Below are positions 19,337-27,914 of a DNA stretch of 64,000 nt, in pieces. Every line of letters starts with the position of its first letter. The stretch's first letter is position 1. The notes below the pieces were generated by a model. The model did no database searches, was not told where the DNA came from, and saw only the letters and a list, made by a program, of their open reading frames with translations. Source of the stretch: Burkholderia sp. PAMC 26561 (GTDB lineage: Bacteria > Pseudomonadota > Gammaproteobacteria > Burkholderiales > Burkholderiaceae); assembly GCF_001557535.2 (NCBI RefSeq), contig NZ_CP014310.1, forward strand, positions 62,001 to 126,000, written 5' to 3'. Position numbers and translations under genes: made by a program.

Positions 19337-20419
19337 TTACGATGTGCCCGTTTGCAGCGGATAGCCCCGGAAAGTCCATTTGAAGGGGCGTGCTGCCCGA
19401 TTATGATCGCGGGTAAACAGTTCGGTACGCTCGCGTAGGTGCGCGGTGCTGGTATGACTGGCATTGCGTAGCACCCGACGCGTATAGCGGGCAAACCAAA
19501 GTTCGATCTGATTGACCCAGCTCGCGTGCAGCGGGGTGAAGTGGAAGTGAAATCGCTCGTCGTGCCGTGTATTGAACGCTTGCCAGACGGCCTGGGCGCG
19601 ATGCGTATTGAGGTTGTCCCAAATCACATGCACCTGCTTGCTCGGGTACGCAGCCGCCACGCGCTCCATGAAGGCGACCAAGTCATTCTGGGTGCGCCGT
19701 TCGCGACAATCTGCAAGCACCCGCCCGGTATGTACATCCAGCGCAGCAATCAGCGCCTGGGTGCCGTGGCGAATATATTCGAACTCCCGACGACGCAGCC
19801 GTCCCGGCGCCGGCGCACGCCCCGGATGCTTACGCTCGATCGCTTGAATGCCAGTCTTCTCGTCGATGCTCAGTACCACCGCGTTGCGAGGGACTTTGCG
19901 GTATAACTTGCAAATCACATTGACCTTCTCACGAAAGGCCGGGTCGGGACTGTGTAGCCATTGCTTGACCCGGTGCGGTCGAACGTCACCAGCCTGCAAA
20001 ATGCGCTGCACATGACTGCGGCTAATCTGTTCGACAATGCCGCGCTCGATCGCCCGCGCTACGATCTCGTCCAGCGTCGGCGTAACCCGTCCTTCGGGTT
20101 CTTGTGCTTCACATGCCAACGCAATCAACTGCAGTCGCGTTTCTTGCGTGATGCGAGGACGACGGCCGCTGCGCTCACCCTCGCGCAGGCCCTGCGCACC
20201 ATGCTGTACGATGCGCTTGCGCCACATGCAGACCGTCTGTACCGATATGCGCAACTCTCGAGCAATCACCGTATTCGAGTGTCCTTCATGCGCCCACAGC
20301 GCGATGCGTGCCCGCATCACATCTCGCTGAGTCGCGGTCTTCCGCTCGATCAGCGACAGGAGTTCTTCTCGTTCTTTCTTCGCCAACTTCACTGGCGTTG
20401 CATGACGACCTCGGCTCAT
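19337..20419 (-). CDS. IS630-family transposase
   Basis: The 360-residue protein has an N-terminal helix-turn-helix region (HSNTVIARELRISVQTVCMW), a winged-helix linker and a DDE catalytic domain. Visible catalytic blocks are AVVLSIDEKTGIQAIERKHP, VHVIWDNLNTHRA and FHFTPLHASWVNQIELWF. The protein is full length with no interruption, so the element may still be active. Confidence 0.9.
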   Translation of the reverse strand: MSRGRHATPVKLAKKEREELLSLIERKTATQRDVMRARIALWAHEGHSNTVIARELRISVQTVCMWRKRIVQHGAQGLREGERSGRRPRITQETRLQLIALACEAQEPEGRVTPTLDEIVARAIERGIVEQISRSHVQRILQAGDVRPHRVKQWLHSPDPAFREKVNVICKLYRKVPRNAVVLSIDEKTGIQAIERKHPGRAPAPGRLRRREFEYIRHGTQALIAALDVHTGRVLADCRERRTQNDLVAFMERVAAAYPSKQVHVIWDNLNTHRAQAVWQAFNTRHDERFHFHFTPLHASWVNQIELWFARYTRRVLRNASHTSTAHLRERTELFTRDHNRAARPFKWTFRGYPLQTGTS

Positions 20420-20477
20420 CCCGAAATGATAGCCGAGGCAATCATTTAATCAAGATATTTCCGGGATGTTGTACTAG

Positions 20478-20811
20478 GATGCCGCTTCCGATGGAGGTCG
20501 ATCCATTCGGTCCTGCTTGAAAGGCCTTTACCGATCGAAAGCACAGCCGTCAACCGGAGCGCTGATTGACGAAAGGTTAATAACGGACCATGTCGCGCTC
20601 AAGTTGTGGGCTTCGGTGACGCAGAATGAGATTTAATTTTACATAATAATGTTTAACACCTTTTTGTTCGGTGTCCTAAGTAGATGTTATCTAGCGTTTG
20701 TTTTACCAACTATCCCCGTTTCGATGACTGTCTCGCCGTCTACCGACAACGATTCGAGCGAAGGACGCCTTCGTACAGAGACTGATCCACTCGCTCTATC
20801 GCTGGGCGATT
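20478..20811. other. Intergenic region, no gene supported
   Basis: The region contains an AT-rich stretch around 20630-20720 but no convincing gene or repeat. It separates the IS630 end from the tail of a minus-strand SDR gene. Confidence 0.4.
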
Positions 20812-21546
20812 TCAGATTGCCGAGGTGCCACCATCGACAAACAACTCCACCCCGTTCACATAGCTCGAGTCGTCCGAAGCAAGAAACAGCGCCACAGTCG
20901 CAATCTCCTCAGGGCGTCCCATTTTCCCCCGCGGGATCAAGGATTCAAACTGCTTGATCGTCTCCGCGTCGAACAAACGCTCCTGAATCGGTGTCTGGAT
21001 CTGCCCCGGACTCAGCACGTTCACCCGGATCTTCCTGTCCTTCAGCTCGTTCAGCCACGTTCGGGCGAAGGAGCGCAACGCGGCCTTGCTCGCCGAATAA
21101 ACACCGAAAGCAGGAAAGCCCTTGACCCCGGCCATCGATCCGTTCAAAACGATCGACCCGCCATCGTTAAACAGCGGCAACGCCTTTTGCACCGTGAAAA
21201 GCGTGCCACGCGTGTTCAAACCGAAAACCGTGTCGAAGTGCTTTTCCGTAATCTCGCCGAGCTTGCCGGATTCCCCCGATCCGGCGCTCGAGAACAGCAC
21301 GTCGATCTTGCCCTTTTCCCGCTTGACCGTATCGAACAAGCGGTCCAGATCGTCCAGGTTGGCCGCATCGCCCTGCACGCCGGTCACGTTCCGGCCAATC
21401 AGTTTGACGGCCTCATCCAGAGCTTCTTGCCTCCGGCCCGAGATAAAAACATACGCGCCTTGCTCGACAAACAACTTGGCCGTGGCCAGCGCCATTCCGC
21501 TGGTTCCACCCGTTATCACCGCAACCTTGCCATCAAGCTTTCTCAT
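20812..21546 (-). CDS. SDR-family oxidoreductase with altered cofactor motif
   Basis: The 244-residue protein is a short-chain dehydrogenase: ITGGTSGMALATAKLFVEQG, the active-site YSASKAALRSFARTWLNELK, and the tail YVNGVELFVDGG. Two signature residues differ from the norm: the third glycine of TGxxxGxG is alanine (TGGTSGMA), and NNAG is SSAG. ATG 21546 is preferred over an upstream TTG because GGAGCGGTT precedes it. The gene is divergent from a TetR gene with a palindromic operator between them. Confidence 0.85.
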   Translation of the reverse strand: MRKLDGKVAVITGGTSGMALATAKLFVEQGAYVFISGRRQEALDEAVKLIGRNVTGVQGDAANLDDLDRLFDTVKREKGKIDVLFSSAGSGESGKLGEITEKHFDTVFGLNTRGTLFTVQKALPLFNDGGSIVLNGSMAGVKGFPAFGVYSASKAALRSFARTWLNELKDRKIRVNVLSPGQIQTPIQERLFDAETIKQFESLIPRGKMGRPEEIATVALFLASDDSSYVNGVELFVDGGTSAI

Positions 21547-21705
21547 AACCGCTCCTTCCGTTATAGACGGCAACAGGCGTCGTCAGTCCAGGCACCGGCG
21601 CAACTTCGAAGCGCAGCATCTAGGGGACACGTACTCGTGCTGCCGAATCGCCTCGTTGTGTTCGCCGGCTTGTGTGTACACTCCGGCGGGAATGTGTTAT
21701 CCGTA

Positions 21706-21722
21706 ATGGAGCACTGCTCCAT
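21706..21722. promoter_or_regulatory. Perfect palindrome, candidate TetR operator
   Basis: ATGGAGCACTGCTCCAT has perfect 8-base arms around one base. It lies between the divergent SDR and TetR genes, 37 bases before the TetR start. Palindromes containing GGAGCA-N-TGCTCC are common operators of TetR regulators next to SDR genes. Confidence 0.7.
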
Positions 21723-21759
21723 ATTAAAGGAGCACCGATCCGATTGTCAAGACGAGCCT

Positions 21760-22308
21760 ATGCGAGCAGACGCTAGAAAGAACTACGATCACCTACTCAA
21801 CGTCGCGCGCAGCGTCGTCACCGAGCAAGGTGCCGACGCATCATTACGCGACATCGCCCGCAGAGCTGATGTCGGGCTCGGCACGCTGTACCGTCACTTC
21901 CCCACGCGAGAAGCATTGCTTGATGCATTGCTCCGCGCAAGTTTGGACGCACTCACGCAAAAGGCAGCCGAACTCGAAACTTCAAGTTCACCTGATGACG
22001 CCCTGGTGTACTGGTTTCGGGAGGGGGTGGCGTTTGTACGGAGTTATAGCGGCGTTGTAGCTTTGATGGCGGCCTCCATCGCGGACCCGGAGTCCGCTCT
22101 TCACGCTTCATGCGTCACGGTGCGTTCCGCAGGCGCGCGACTACTTCTGCGTTCACAGGCTGAGGGAATGGCGCGAGCCGACATTGATGGGACCGACCTG
22201 TTTGCCTTGATCGGCGCACTGGGGTGGCTCGGCGACCAGCCCTCGTTTGCGCCGCGAGCTGTTCATCTATTTGATGTCATTGCCAGCGCGATCCTGACAA
22301 ATCGTTAG
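21760..22308 (+). CDS. TetR-family transcriptional regulator
   Basis: The 182-residue protein has a TetR DNA-binding domain (SLRDIARRADVGLGTLYRHF, PTREALLDALLRA) and a short helical effector domain. The frame also has an ATG at 21706, inside the palindrome, which would add 18 residues; ATG 21760 gives the usual N-terminal length, although its ribosome binding site is weak. It probably represses the divergent SDR gene and itself through the palindrome at 21706-21722. Confidence 0.8.
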   Translation: MRADARKNYDHLLNVARSVVTEQGADASLRDIARRADVGLGTLYRHFPTREALLDALLRASLDALTQKAAELETSSSPDDALVYWFREGVAFVRSYSGVVALMAASIADPESALHASCVTVRSAGARLLLRSQAEGMARADIDGTDLFALIGALGWLGDQPSFAPRAVHLFDVIASAILTNR

Positions 22309-22418
22309 TGTAGCGATATCAGGGAAGTGAACCTAGCATTTTTTCCACTACCGGAAAAGCCCGGCGTCGAGCGAAAACGGTTCTTGCCGGGCGACTTTTC
22401 CCTTCCGAAAATCGTTGT

Positions 22419-22648
22419 GTGGTGCTGATCAACGCGCGCGAAGGCGTCCTGCGCGTCGAGCTGAGCGACGAAGAACTTGCGCTGCGCCGTGCTGCCATGC
22501 CCGAGCGGCCAAAGCGTCGGCTCGCCGGCGTACTGGAAAAATACGAGGCGCTCGTGCGACCGCACATCTGGGTGCGGTCACGCATTCGGGCAATCTCGAC
22601 TGGCCGTACGACGCGCCCACGCACGGCGACGATGGAACAGCCGCATGA
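22419..22648 (+). pseudogene. IlvD/Edd-family dehydratase, C-terminal remnant
   Basis: The residues LINAREGVLRVELSDEELAL and RRLAGVLEKYEALVRP, followed after a frameshift near 22560 by AHLGAVTHSGNLDWPYDAPT, match the C-terminus of dihydroxy-acid / sugar-acid dehydratases. The large N-terminal part is absent. The stop overlaps the start of the next remnant by four bases, a relic of an operon. Confidence 0.65.
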
Positions 22649-22940
22649 GCGCGCCAGCACTTGGCTTTTGCGGGCTGGGCAAGATGGGTCTCCCGATGGC
22701 GCGACGCCTCGTCGAAGCAGGACATGTCGTGCGGGTATAAAACCGTTCTTCCGACAAGGTGCACGGCCTTGTGGCTTCCACCGACGCCCAGGCGGCGACG
22801 CGCTGCATCGCGTGCGAATTGCCTGCGGATGTTGCTGCCTGCGTGAGCATAGTCATGCTTTGCTTTGCTTTGCTTTGCCGACGCAGTGGAGGCTGTCGCA
22901 TTCGGCCATGGCGGCCTCGTATCGTCGTTCGTAATTTTGT
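22645..22940 (+). pseudogene. 3-hydroxyisobutyrate / 6-phosphogluconate dehydrogenase-like, N-terminal remnant
   Basis: MSAPALGFCGLGKMGLPMAR and RLVEAGHVVRV are the NAD-binding start of a beta-hydroxyacid dehydrogenase. A stop follows at once (near 22738), and the continuation (NRSSDKVHGLVAS) is found only after a frameshift. More shifts follow, and the gene fades out by about 22940. With the dehydratase remnant upstream it marks a lost sugar-acid catabolic operon. Confidence 0.65.
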
Positions 22941-23156
22941 CAATTCGTGCTTTTTAGGAATAGAGACGTCTGCTTCCTGCGCCCATGTTTGACGGAATGT
23001 CTGTAGGAACGACGGGCGCAGATAATTGGGTTCATACTATGATGCCCAATCAAGCTGACAGCCGATGAAAAACTTCTTTTTGCACAAAGTCTTCGCCGCC
23101 ACGATGAACGCAGTGAGAAATGATGTTGATCCGAGCATGTCTATTTCGATGTTGCA

Positions 23157-23309
23157 ATGGCGATCGAACACATCTCCACGGGACAAGTTCTTCTCAACAA
23201 AAACCGGGCGGTGAAAGCGCTGGGCGAGGAGCAAATGACAGCGGCGCGCGCATTGAACCACTGTGCCCGCGAGGCGCGTAATTTGATTGATGGCGGAAAC
23301 AAGGATTAA
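23157..23309 (+). CDS. Possible small protein, 50 residues
   Basis: The frame runs MAIEHISTGQVLLNKNRAVK, ALGEEQMTAARALNHCAREA, then RNLIDGGNKD. The composition looks like a real helical protein, but there is no clear ribosome binding site and no known family. It lies in a decayed stretch and may be a fragment of a larger gene. Confidence 0.3.
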   Translation: MAIEHISTGQVLLNKNRAVKALGEEQMTAARALNHCAREARNLIDGGNKD

Positions 23310-23725
23310 AGCGTATGTCCGTATGAATCATTCGTGCCATCGATTCGTTGACAACTAGACCGCGTAAGAGAAGGAGCTGTCCTTCGTAGTTGCATTCCTG
23401 GGGATGGGTCGAGTCGGACTTGTTGCAGCTAAGTGCAGCATCGGTGAGCGAGATATCGGCGATTGCCACGCACAAAGTTTCTGTACCTTGATCGTTAGTT
23501 CCAACGTCACCATTGAGAGCAACGATGCAAATCGTAGGAAATGAGAAGGCCGCAGCGTGCGACCTTTCTACCGGCCAAAACAGGATGGCGGGCATGTAGC
23601 GAATAGCAAGAATTCGTGAAAAGCACCGCGGGGGCCTATTGCGAAGGCCAATGCAGAAGGCAGTCGGGTATCGCGAAAACGGGAACGACGTGCGGCACAC
23701 CCCTCGGTTGTTTCCTTCGATGCTT

Positions 23726-26453
23726 CTATAGGCTGGGGGACAGGCCGCCATCGATTCGCAGGTTGATTCCGGTAATGTACCCTGCGATCGGGCTTGCGAG
23801 AAAAGCGATGGCATCGGCGATTTCATCCAGGCGACCAACTCGACCGACAGGAACCTGAGCAAACATCGGCAGGACAGCGCGCTCGATAACTTCCCAAGGC
23901 GCGTCTATATCCGCTATACCACGCTCGGCTGCGACTTCTCGGAAACGGGTATCGAGCGTGGCGCTGTGTATCGTGCCGGGAGAGACAGCGTTGACCGTGA
24001 TTCCGTCCGGTGCGACCTCCTTAGCCATTGAAGCCGTCATCGCGTTGATCGCTGCCTTGCACGCCGAGTAGTCCGGTCCAGTGGCTGGCGGCATCGTTGC
24101 TGCGAGGCTGGAAATGTTGATCACGCGTCCCCATTTGGCTTGCCGCATGTTCGGCAACAGCCGCGTCGTGACCCGAAGGGCGGCCAGAACATTTCGATCA
24201 TAAGCGGACGCCCACGAAGCGGGCTGTGTATCCGCCCAGCCCTGCTTCCCGCCACCCGACCCTCCGGCATTGTTCACCAAAATATCGATAGGGCCAGCGA
24301 GCTTTTCGGCCTCCTCGACTAGTCGCTGTACATCGTCATCGCACGTCAGGTCTCCAAGCACAGTACAGGCGCGGCCGCCCTGCTTGATGATGTCCTTGGC
24401 TACCTTTTCCGGTCGCGGTAGGGACGGTGGTTACCCACCGCCCCCCGCACAGATCCGTACGTGCAGAACTACTGCATACGGCTCCTACCAAAGGTGTTGA
24501 CGTAAAACCGCTCCGACGGATGCGGGTGGAGTATCTTGCAAGGAGGCAGGTATTTGCTGACCACACGACTGAACCGTGACCAAGGCAGCCGATGCCGCTG
24601 ACTTCTTCGCATCAGTGCGTGACGCCAAGAGCGGCGCACTGCGTAAAGGAAGCCCGATAAGCGGCGAAGGTTGCCCGGCACTGCATGATAGTTAAAATAC
24701 CCTTGAATCACCCGCCTCAGCCATCTACCTACCACAGGTACCGGTTCATGGCGACGCCGCATCAGCGTTTGCCGAATGCGCGCCAGCGATGCACGCATCC
24801 GCTTCTTGCTCGTCAACCGAATGATCTTGAATTGGCCATTCGACCGAGCCGTGCCACAGCAGTGCGTGAAGCCTAGGAAGTCGAATGTCTCCGGCTTTCC
24901 GGTCCCACGCTCTTGACGTTGTTGCGCGGCGAATCGCCCGAAGCGAATCAGCCGCGTTTTGTCCGGGTGCAATTCCAGTTTGAATTTGGCAAGACGTTCC
25001 CGCAGTGCTGCCAGGAAGCGTTTTGCATCGCCTTCGTATTGGAAGCCCACCACACTGTCGTCGGCGTAGCGTACGAGGATGACATCGCCAGCCGCATATC
25101 GTTGGCGCCACTGCTGCGCCCATAAATCCAGCACATAGTGCAAGTAGATATTTGAGAGCAGGGGCGAAATCACAGAACCCTGAGGTGTTCCCCGCACAGA
25201 AGCAATGCGGCGTCCGTCCTCGAGAGTGCCTGCCTTCAGCCACTTTCGGATTATGCGAATTACTCGTCGATCAGCAATCCGATGTTCTAGAAAGCGGAGC
25301 ATCCATTCGTGATCAATTTCATCAAAGAACGAACGAATGTCCGCATCTAAAATCCAGTTTACTTTCCGATCCGAAATCCCTACCGATAAGGCATCGAGCG
25401 CGTCGTGCTGACCGCGTCCCTGTCGAAACCCGTACGAGAACCCGAGGAAGTCCTGCTCATAGATTGCGCTCAGTACCGTGGCTACGGCCTGCTGCACAAT
25501 CTTATCTTCCAGCGCTGCAATCCCCAACGCACGCAACTTGCCGTCCGCTTTCGGAATGCAAACCCGTCTGGACGCTTGTGCACGGTAGGCACCCGAATGA
25601 ATCTCCCGGTGCAGTTCGTGTACGCGCCCATAAAGCTGGCTCTCGTAGTCGTGCCACGTTACTCCGTCCACGCCTGCCGCAGCCTGCTTGCGAAGAGCAT
25701 AAAAGCTTTCCACCAACAGTGACGGCGTAACGTGGTGCAGCAGTGCCGTGAAACGCGACTTCCGATTCCGTCGAGCTGCTTCACGTACGCCTTCGAGTCC
25801 CGTCGACGCGCTTATATCCCGGCTCTGAGTCCGGGGCGCGGGGTCCTCGTCGGCGTTCCCTTTGGTTACACCCCTTCCCTCCATCACCTCCGCCGGGTCA
25901 TCCCCTTTGTTCGGCAACTTCCTCGGTAGTATGGGCGTATCCGACTTCTCACCGGCGTCAATGGCTGGATTACGGTCATGGACCTTCCCAGCCCTGTCCG
26001 GCCACACTACGCCGGACACCGATGAGATCTCGCTGCTTCCGTATGAAAGACTTCCCGACATGCTCAGGGTCTCCGACCGCGCAGGATCAGCGCACGACTT
26101 GCGATTATCGTCGTGCTCCGTGTTGCCTTCCGCTTCGCTTAACAGCGTCGGCATCCCAGAAGAAATATTTCGCGGCTCAATGGCTGGCCTGTCGGTTTCC
26201 CCTGTCAACGCTTCGACATGTACCTCGCGATGCATGCCGCATGACTCGGGGCCAGAGTGATTCGCCACTTCTTCTCCGTATTGAACTTTCATCAACTATC
26301 TTTCATCGGCTTTGCAGCCGCACTAAGCGCTTTATCGCGACCGTGAACAACGACGAACGCCTTCTCCACAGCGAGTTTCTTGGCAATGGCTTCGCCTATT
26401 CCCTTGCTGCTGCCGGTGATCAGCGCCTTCTTGCCATACAATTGTAAATCCAT
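23726..26453 (-). CDS. SDR-family oxidoreductase gene interrupted by a group II intron
   Basis: The 5' exon (26324-26453) encodes MDLQLYGKKALITGSSKGIG and 23 further residues. The 3' exon (23726-24411) encodes the rest, including ILVNNAGGSGGGKQ, the active-site YSACKAA and the tail GYITGINLRIDGGL. Joining the exons at the predicted intron ends restores one uninterrupted frame of 271 residues, reading DKAL-T-EKVAKDIIKQG across the junction. Enzyme activity would therefore depend on splicing. The gene is divergent from an HxlR regulator. The substrate is unknown. Confidence 0.8.
24412..26323 (-). mobile_element. Group II intron (retroelement) with maturase ORF
   Basis: On the minus strand the element begins GTGCGGC at 26323, the conserved group II 5' end, and ends CTACCGCGAC at 24412. 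Just inside the 3' end is a domain V hairpin (GAGCCGTATG ... CACGTACGGATC, near 24455-24485) followed by a domain VI-like hairpin (GGCGGTGGG ... CCACCGTCC). The total is 1912 bases. Domains I-III would occupy the first ~440 bases and the reverse transcriptase lies in domain IV. Confidence 0.85.
24469..25884 (-). CDS. ltrA: Group II intron reverse transcriptase/maturase
   Basis: From ATG 25884 the product is 471 residues. Reverse-transcriptase motifs are clear: RKQAAAGVDGVTW, RRVCIPKADGKLRALGIAAL, LDADIRSFFDEIDHEWM, GTPQGSVISPLLSNIYLHYV and the catalytic YADDSVVGF. The maturase (X) domain follows (WLRRVIQGYFNYHAVPGN). No HNH endonuclease domain is present, so mobility would use target-primed synthesis without second-strand cleavage. 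The open frame extends upstream to 26295, but that stretch should be intron RNA domains, so a start near 25884 is preferred. Confidence 0.88.
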   Translation of the reverse strand: MEGRGVTKGNADEDPAPRTQSRDISASTGLEGVREAARRNRKSRFTALLHHVTPSLLVESFYALRKQAAAGVDGVTWHDYESQLYGRVHELHREIHSGAYRAQASRRVCIPKADGKLRALGIAALEDKIVQQAVATVLSAIYEQDFLGFSYGFRQGRGQHDALDALSVGISDRKVNWILDADIRSFFDEIDHEWMLRFLEHRIADRRVIRIIRKWLKAGTLEDGRRIASVRGTPQGSVISPLLSNIYLHYVLDLWAQQWRQRYAAGDVILVRYADDSVVGFQYEGDAKRFLAALRERLAKFKLELHPDKTRLIRFGRFAAQQRQERGTGKPETFDFLGFTHCCGTARSNGQFKIIRLTSKKRMRASLARIRQTLMRRRHEPVPVVGRWLRRVIQGYFNYHAVPGNLRRLSGFLYAVRRSWRHALMRRSQRHRLPWSRFSRVVSKYLPPCKILHPHPSERFYVNTFGRSRMQ

Positions 26454-26503
26454 TGTAAGAGCCCCACTTTTGAGTTGCTGATATTTGTCGAGGTTAGAGT
26501 GTG

Positions 26504-26881
26504 ATGATGGATGAAACAAGTACGCACCTTTATGTACCCATCGGGCAAGAGAAGCGCGAAGTCTGCCTTGGGCCCGAGGGCTCGGTCGCTCACGTAACGA
26601 GAGTGATACGGATGGTGCAAGGGCGCTGGAAGTTAGCAATTCTCTTCAGGCTCTACGCCGATCCCTCAATGCGCACGTTGCAGTTAAAGCGGGATTTGCC
26701 GGGCATCTCGCAAAAAATGCTGACGCAGCATCTTCGCGAGCTAGCGATTGATCAGCTAGTCGACAGAGTCGATTTCGGCGAGACGCCCTTGCGAGTTGAA
26801 TATCAATTGTCAGAAATGGGCAGACAGCTGCTGCCCGTGCTGATAGCGGCGCGCAAGTTTTCGGTCAGCCACCCGTCGTAG
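26504..26881 (+). CDS. HxlR-family transcriptional regulator
   Basis: The 125-residue winged-helix protein shows the family core: RMVQGRWKLAILFRLYADPS, MRTLQLKRDLPGISQKMLTQ and HLRELAIDQLVDRV. It has one N-terminal ATG at 26504, with GTG 26501 and ATG 26507 adjacent. It is divergent from the intron-split SDR gene with only 50 bases between them, so that gene is its likely target. HxlR proteins often respond to redox or electrophilic compounds. Confidence 0.8.
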   Translation: MMDETSTHLYVPIGQEKREVCLGPEGSVAHVTRVIRMVQGRWKLAILFRLYADPSMRTLQLKRDLPGISQKMLTQHLRELAIDQLVDRVDFGETPLRVEYQLSEMGRQLLPVLIAARKFSVSHPS

Positions 26882-26908
26882 CAGCCGCCATCGCAAGTGT
26901 TGCTGCGG

Positions 26909-27808
26909 TTACCTCCCGGGACGGTATCGCGTTGGCGCCTGTCCAAACACACGTTTGAATGCATGACTGAACGCACTCTCCGACGCGTATCCGAACCGAC
27001 CGGCGAGGCTCGCTATTGAACTTTCGTTTTTGCGCAAAGCGTCGTAGGCCAGCCGCATGCGCCAGCGCAAGACGTAATCAAGCGGTGACAAACCGACCAG
27101 CTCCTTGAAACGGACCGCGAAGCCGGAGCGAGACATCGTGGCTATAGACGCGAGTTCGCTCACTTTCCAGTGGTGGGCGACGTCGGCGTGGATCGAATTC
27201 AGGGCAGCGCCAATCCGCCGGTCGCTCAGCGCCCCAATCCATCCCGCCTTGGTTGCTCCCTGTAAGTTCACGTAAGCACGAAGCACCTGCACGAGCAAGA
27301 TATCGGCAAGGCGACGGGTCATCAGCGACGATCCCATTTGAGTGTTTTCCAGCTCCTTATCGAGCATGTTTAATGTGCTGCGTAGAATCACTGCCTCCGG
27401 CTCCTTCACCGGGATAAGCAAAAAGGGAGGCAAAGCATCGAGCAGGAGCTGCGCGTCGCCGCTTTCGAAAACGAAGCCTCCGCCAAGCAGTATGTTTTCA
27501 TCGCCACCAAGCCGATACACGTTCGACTGTAACTGCGCAAAAACTTGCGATGCTTCCTCTACTTCCTGCTGCGGATCGCTTGCAAGTACAAAAGCTGGCG
27601 AGTTGGCCAGTAGGAAGGTATCCCCCGCTTCGAGCCGGCACGGACTCTCGCCAGGAAGCGTAATCCAGCAACCCCCGCGGAGGACAGCATGGAACTTCAA
27701 AGAAGGCTTTGGAGGAAAACGTACGGCCCAGGCGCCCGCTGTCTCAAGGCGCGAGGTTGCCGCACTCTGTATATCCAACAGAGAAAAAACTTCTGATAAC
27801 GGATCCAT
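26909..27808 (-). CDS. AraC-family transcriptional regulator (cupin_6 type)
   Basis: The 299-residue protein has an N-terminal cupin sensor (FHAVLRGGCWITLPGESPCR, LEAGDTFLLANSPAFVLASD) and two C-terminal helix-turn-helix units (WKVSELASIATMSRSGFAVR; SIASLAGRFGYASESAFSHA, FKRVFGQAPTRYR). The cupin subfamily is typical of regulators paired with a divergently transcribed SDR gene, as here (106 bases to the SDR start). It probably activates that gene. Confidence 0.88.
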   Translation of the reverse strand: MDPLSEVFSLLDIQSAATSRLETAGAWAVRFPPKPSLKFHAVLRGGCWITLPGESPCRLEAGDTFLLANSPAFVLASDPQQEVEEASQVFAQLQSNVYRLGGDENILLGGGFVFESGDAQLLLDALPPFLLIPVKEPEAVILRSTLNMLDKELENTQMGSSLMTRRLADILLVQVLRAYVNLQGATKAGWIGALSDRRIGAALNSIHADVAHHWKVSELASIATMSRSGFAVRFKELVGLSPLDYVLRWRMRLAYDALRKNESSIASLAGRFGYASESAFSHAFKRVFGQAPTRYRPGR

Positions 27809-27914
27809 GGTTTTTTGGACGCTTGCGACGATTACATAGAGTATCTCGCATGGATCGCCGAGCTCGCTAAAGCGAAAATGAGATGGTGCTCACGGAGTTC
27901 AAAAGGAAAACCTA

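Larger units (their letters stand above)
18999..20477 (-). mobile_element. IS630-family element carrying a passenger gene
   Basis: The ends are CTAGTACAACATCCC (18999-19013) and its perfect complement GGGATGTTGTACTAG (20463-20477), and the similarity continues inward. Each end contains the TA dinucleotide that IS630 elements duplicate on insertion. The element is about 1.47 kb, longer than a minimal IS630, because a 300-base gene lies between the transposase and the left end. Both genes look intact. Confidence 0.8.

Noticed and set aside
25884..26295. N-terminal extension of the reverse transcriptase frame to 26295
   Set aside because: It begins 28 bases inside the intron, where domains I-III of the ribozyme should lie. 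The sequence lacks protein-like conservation.
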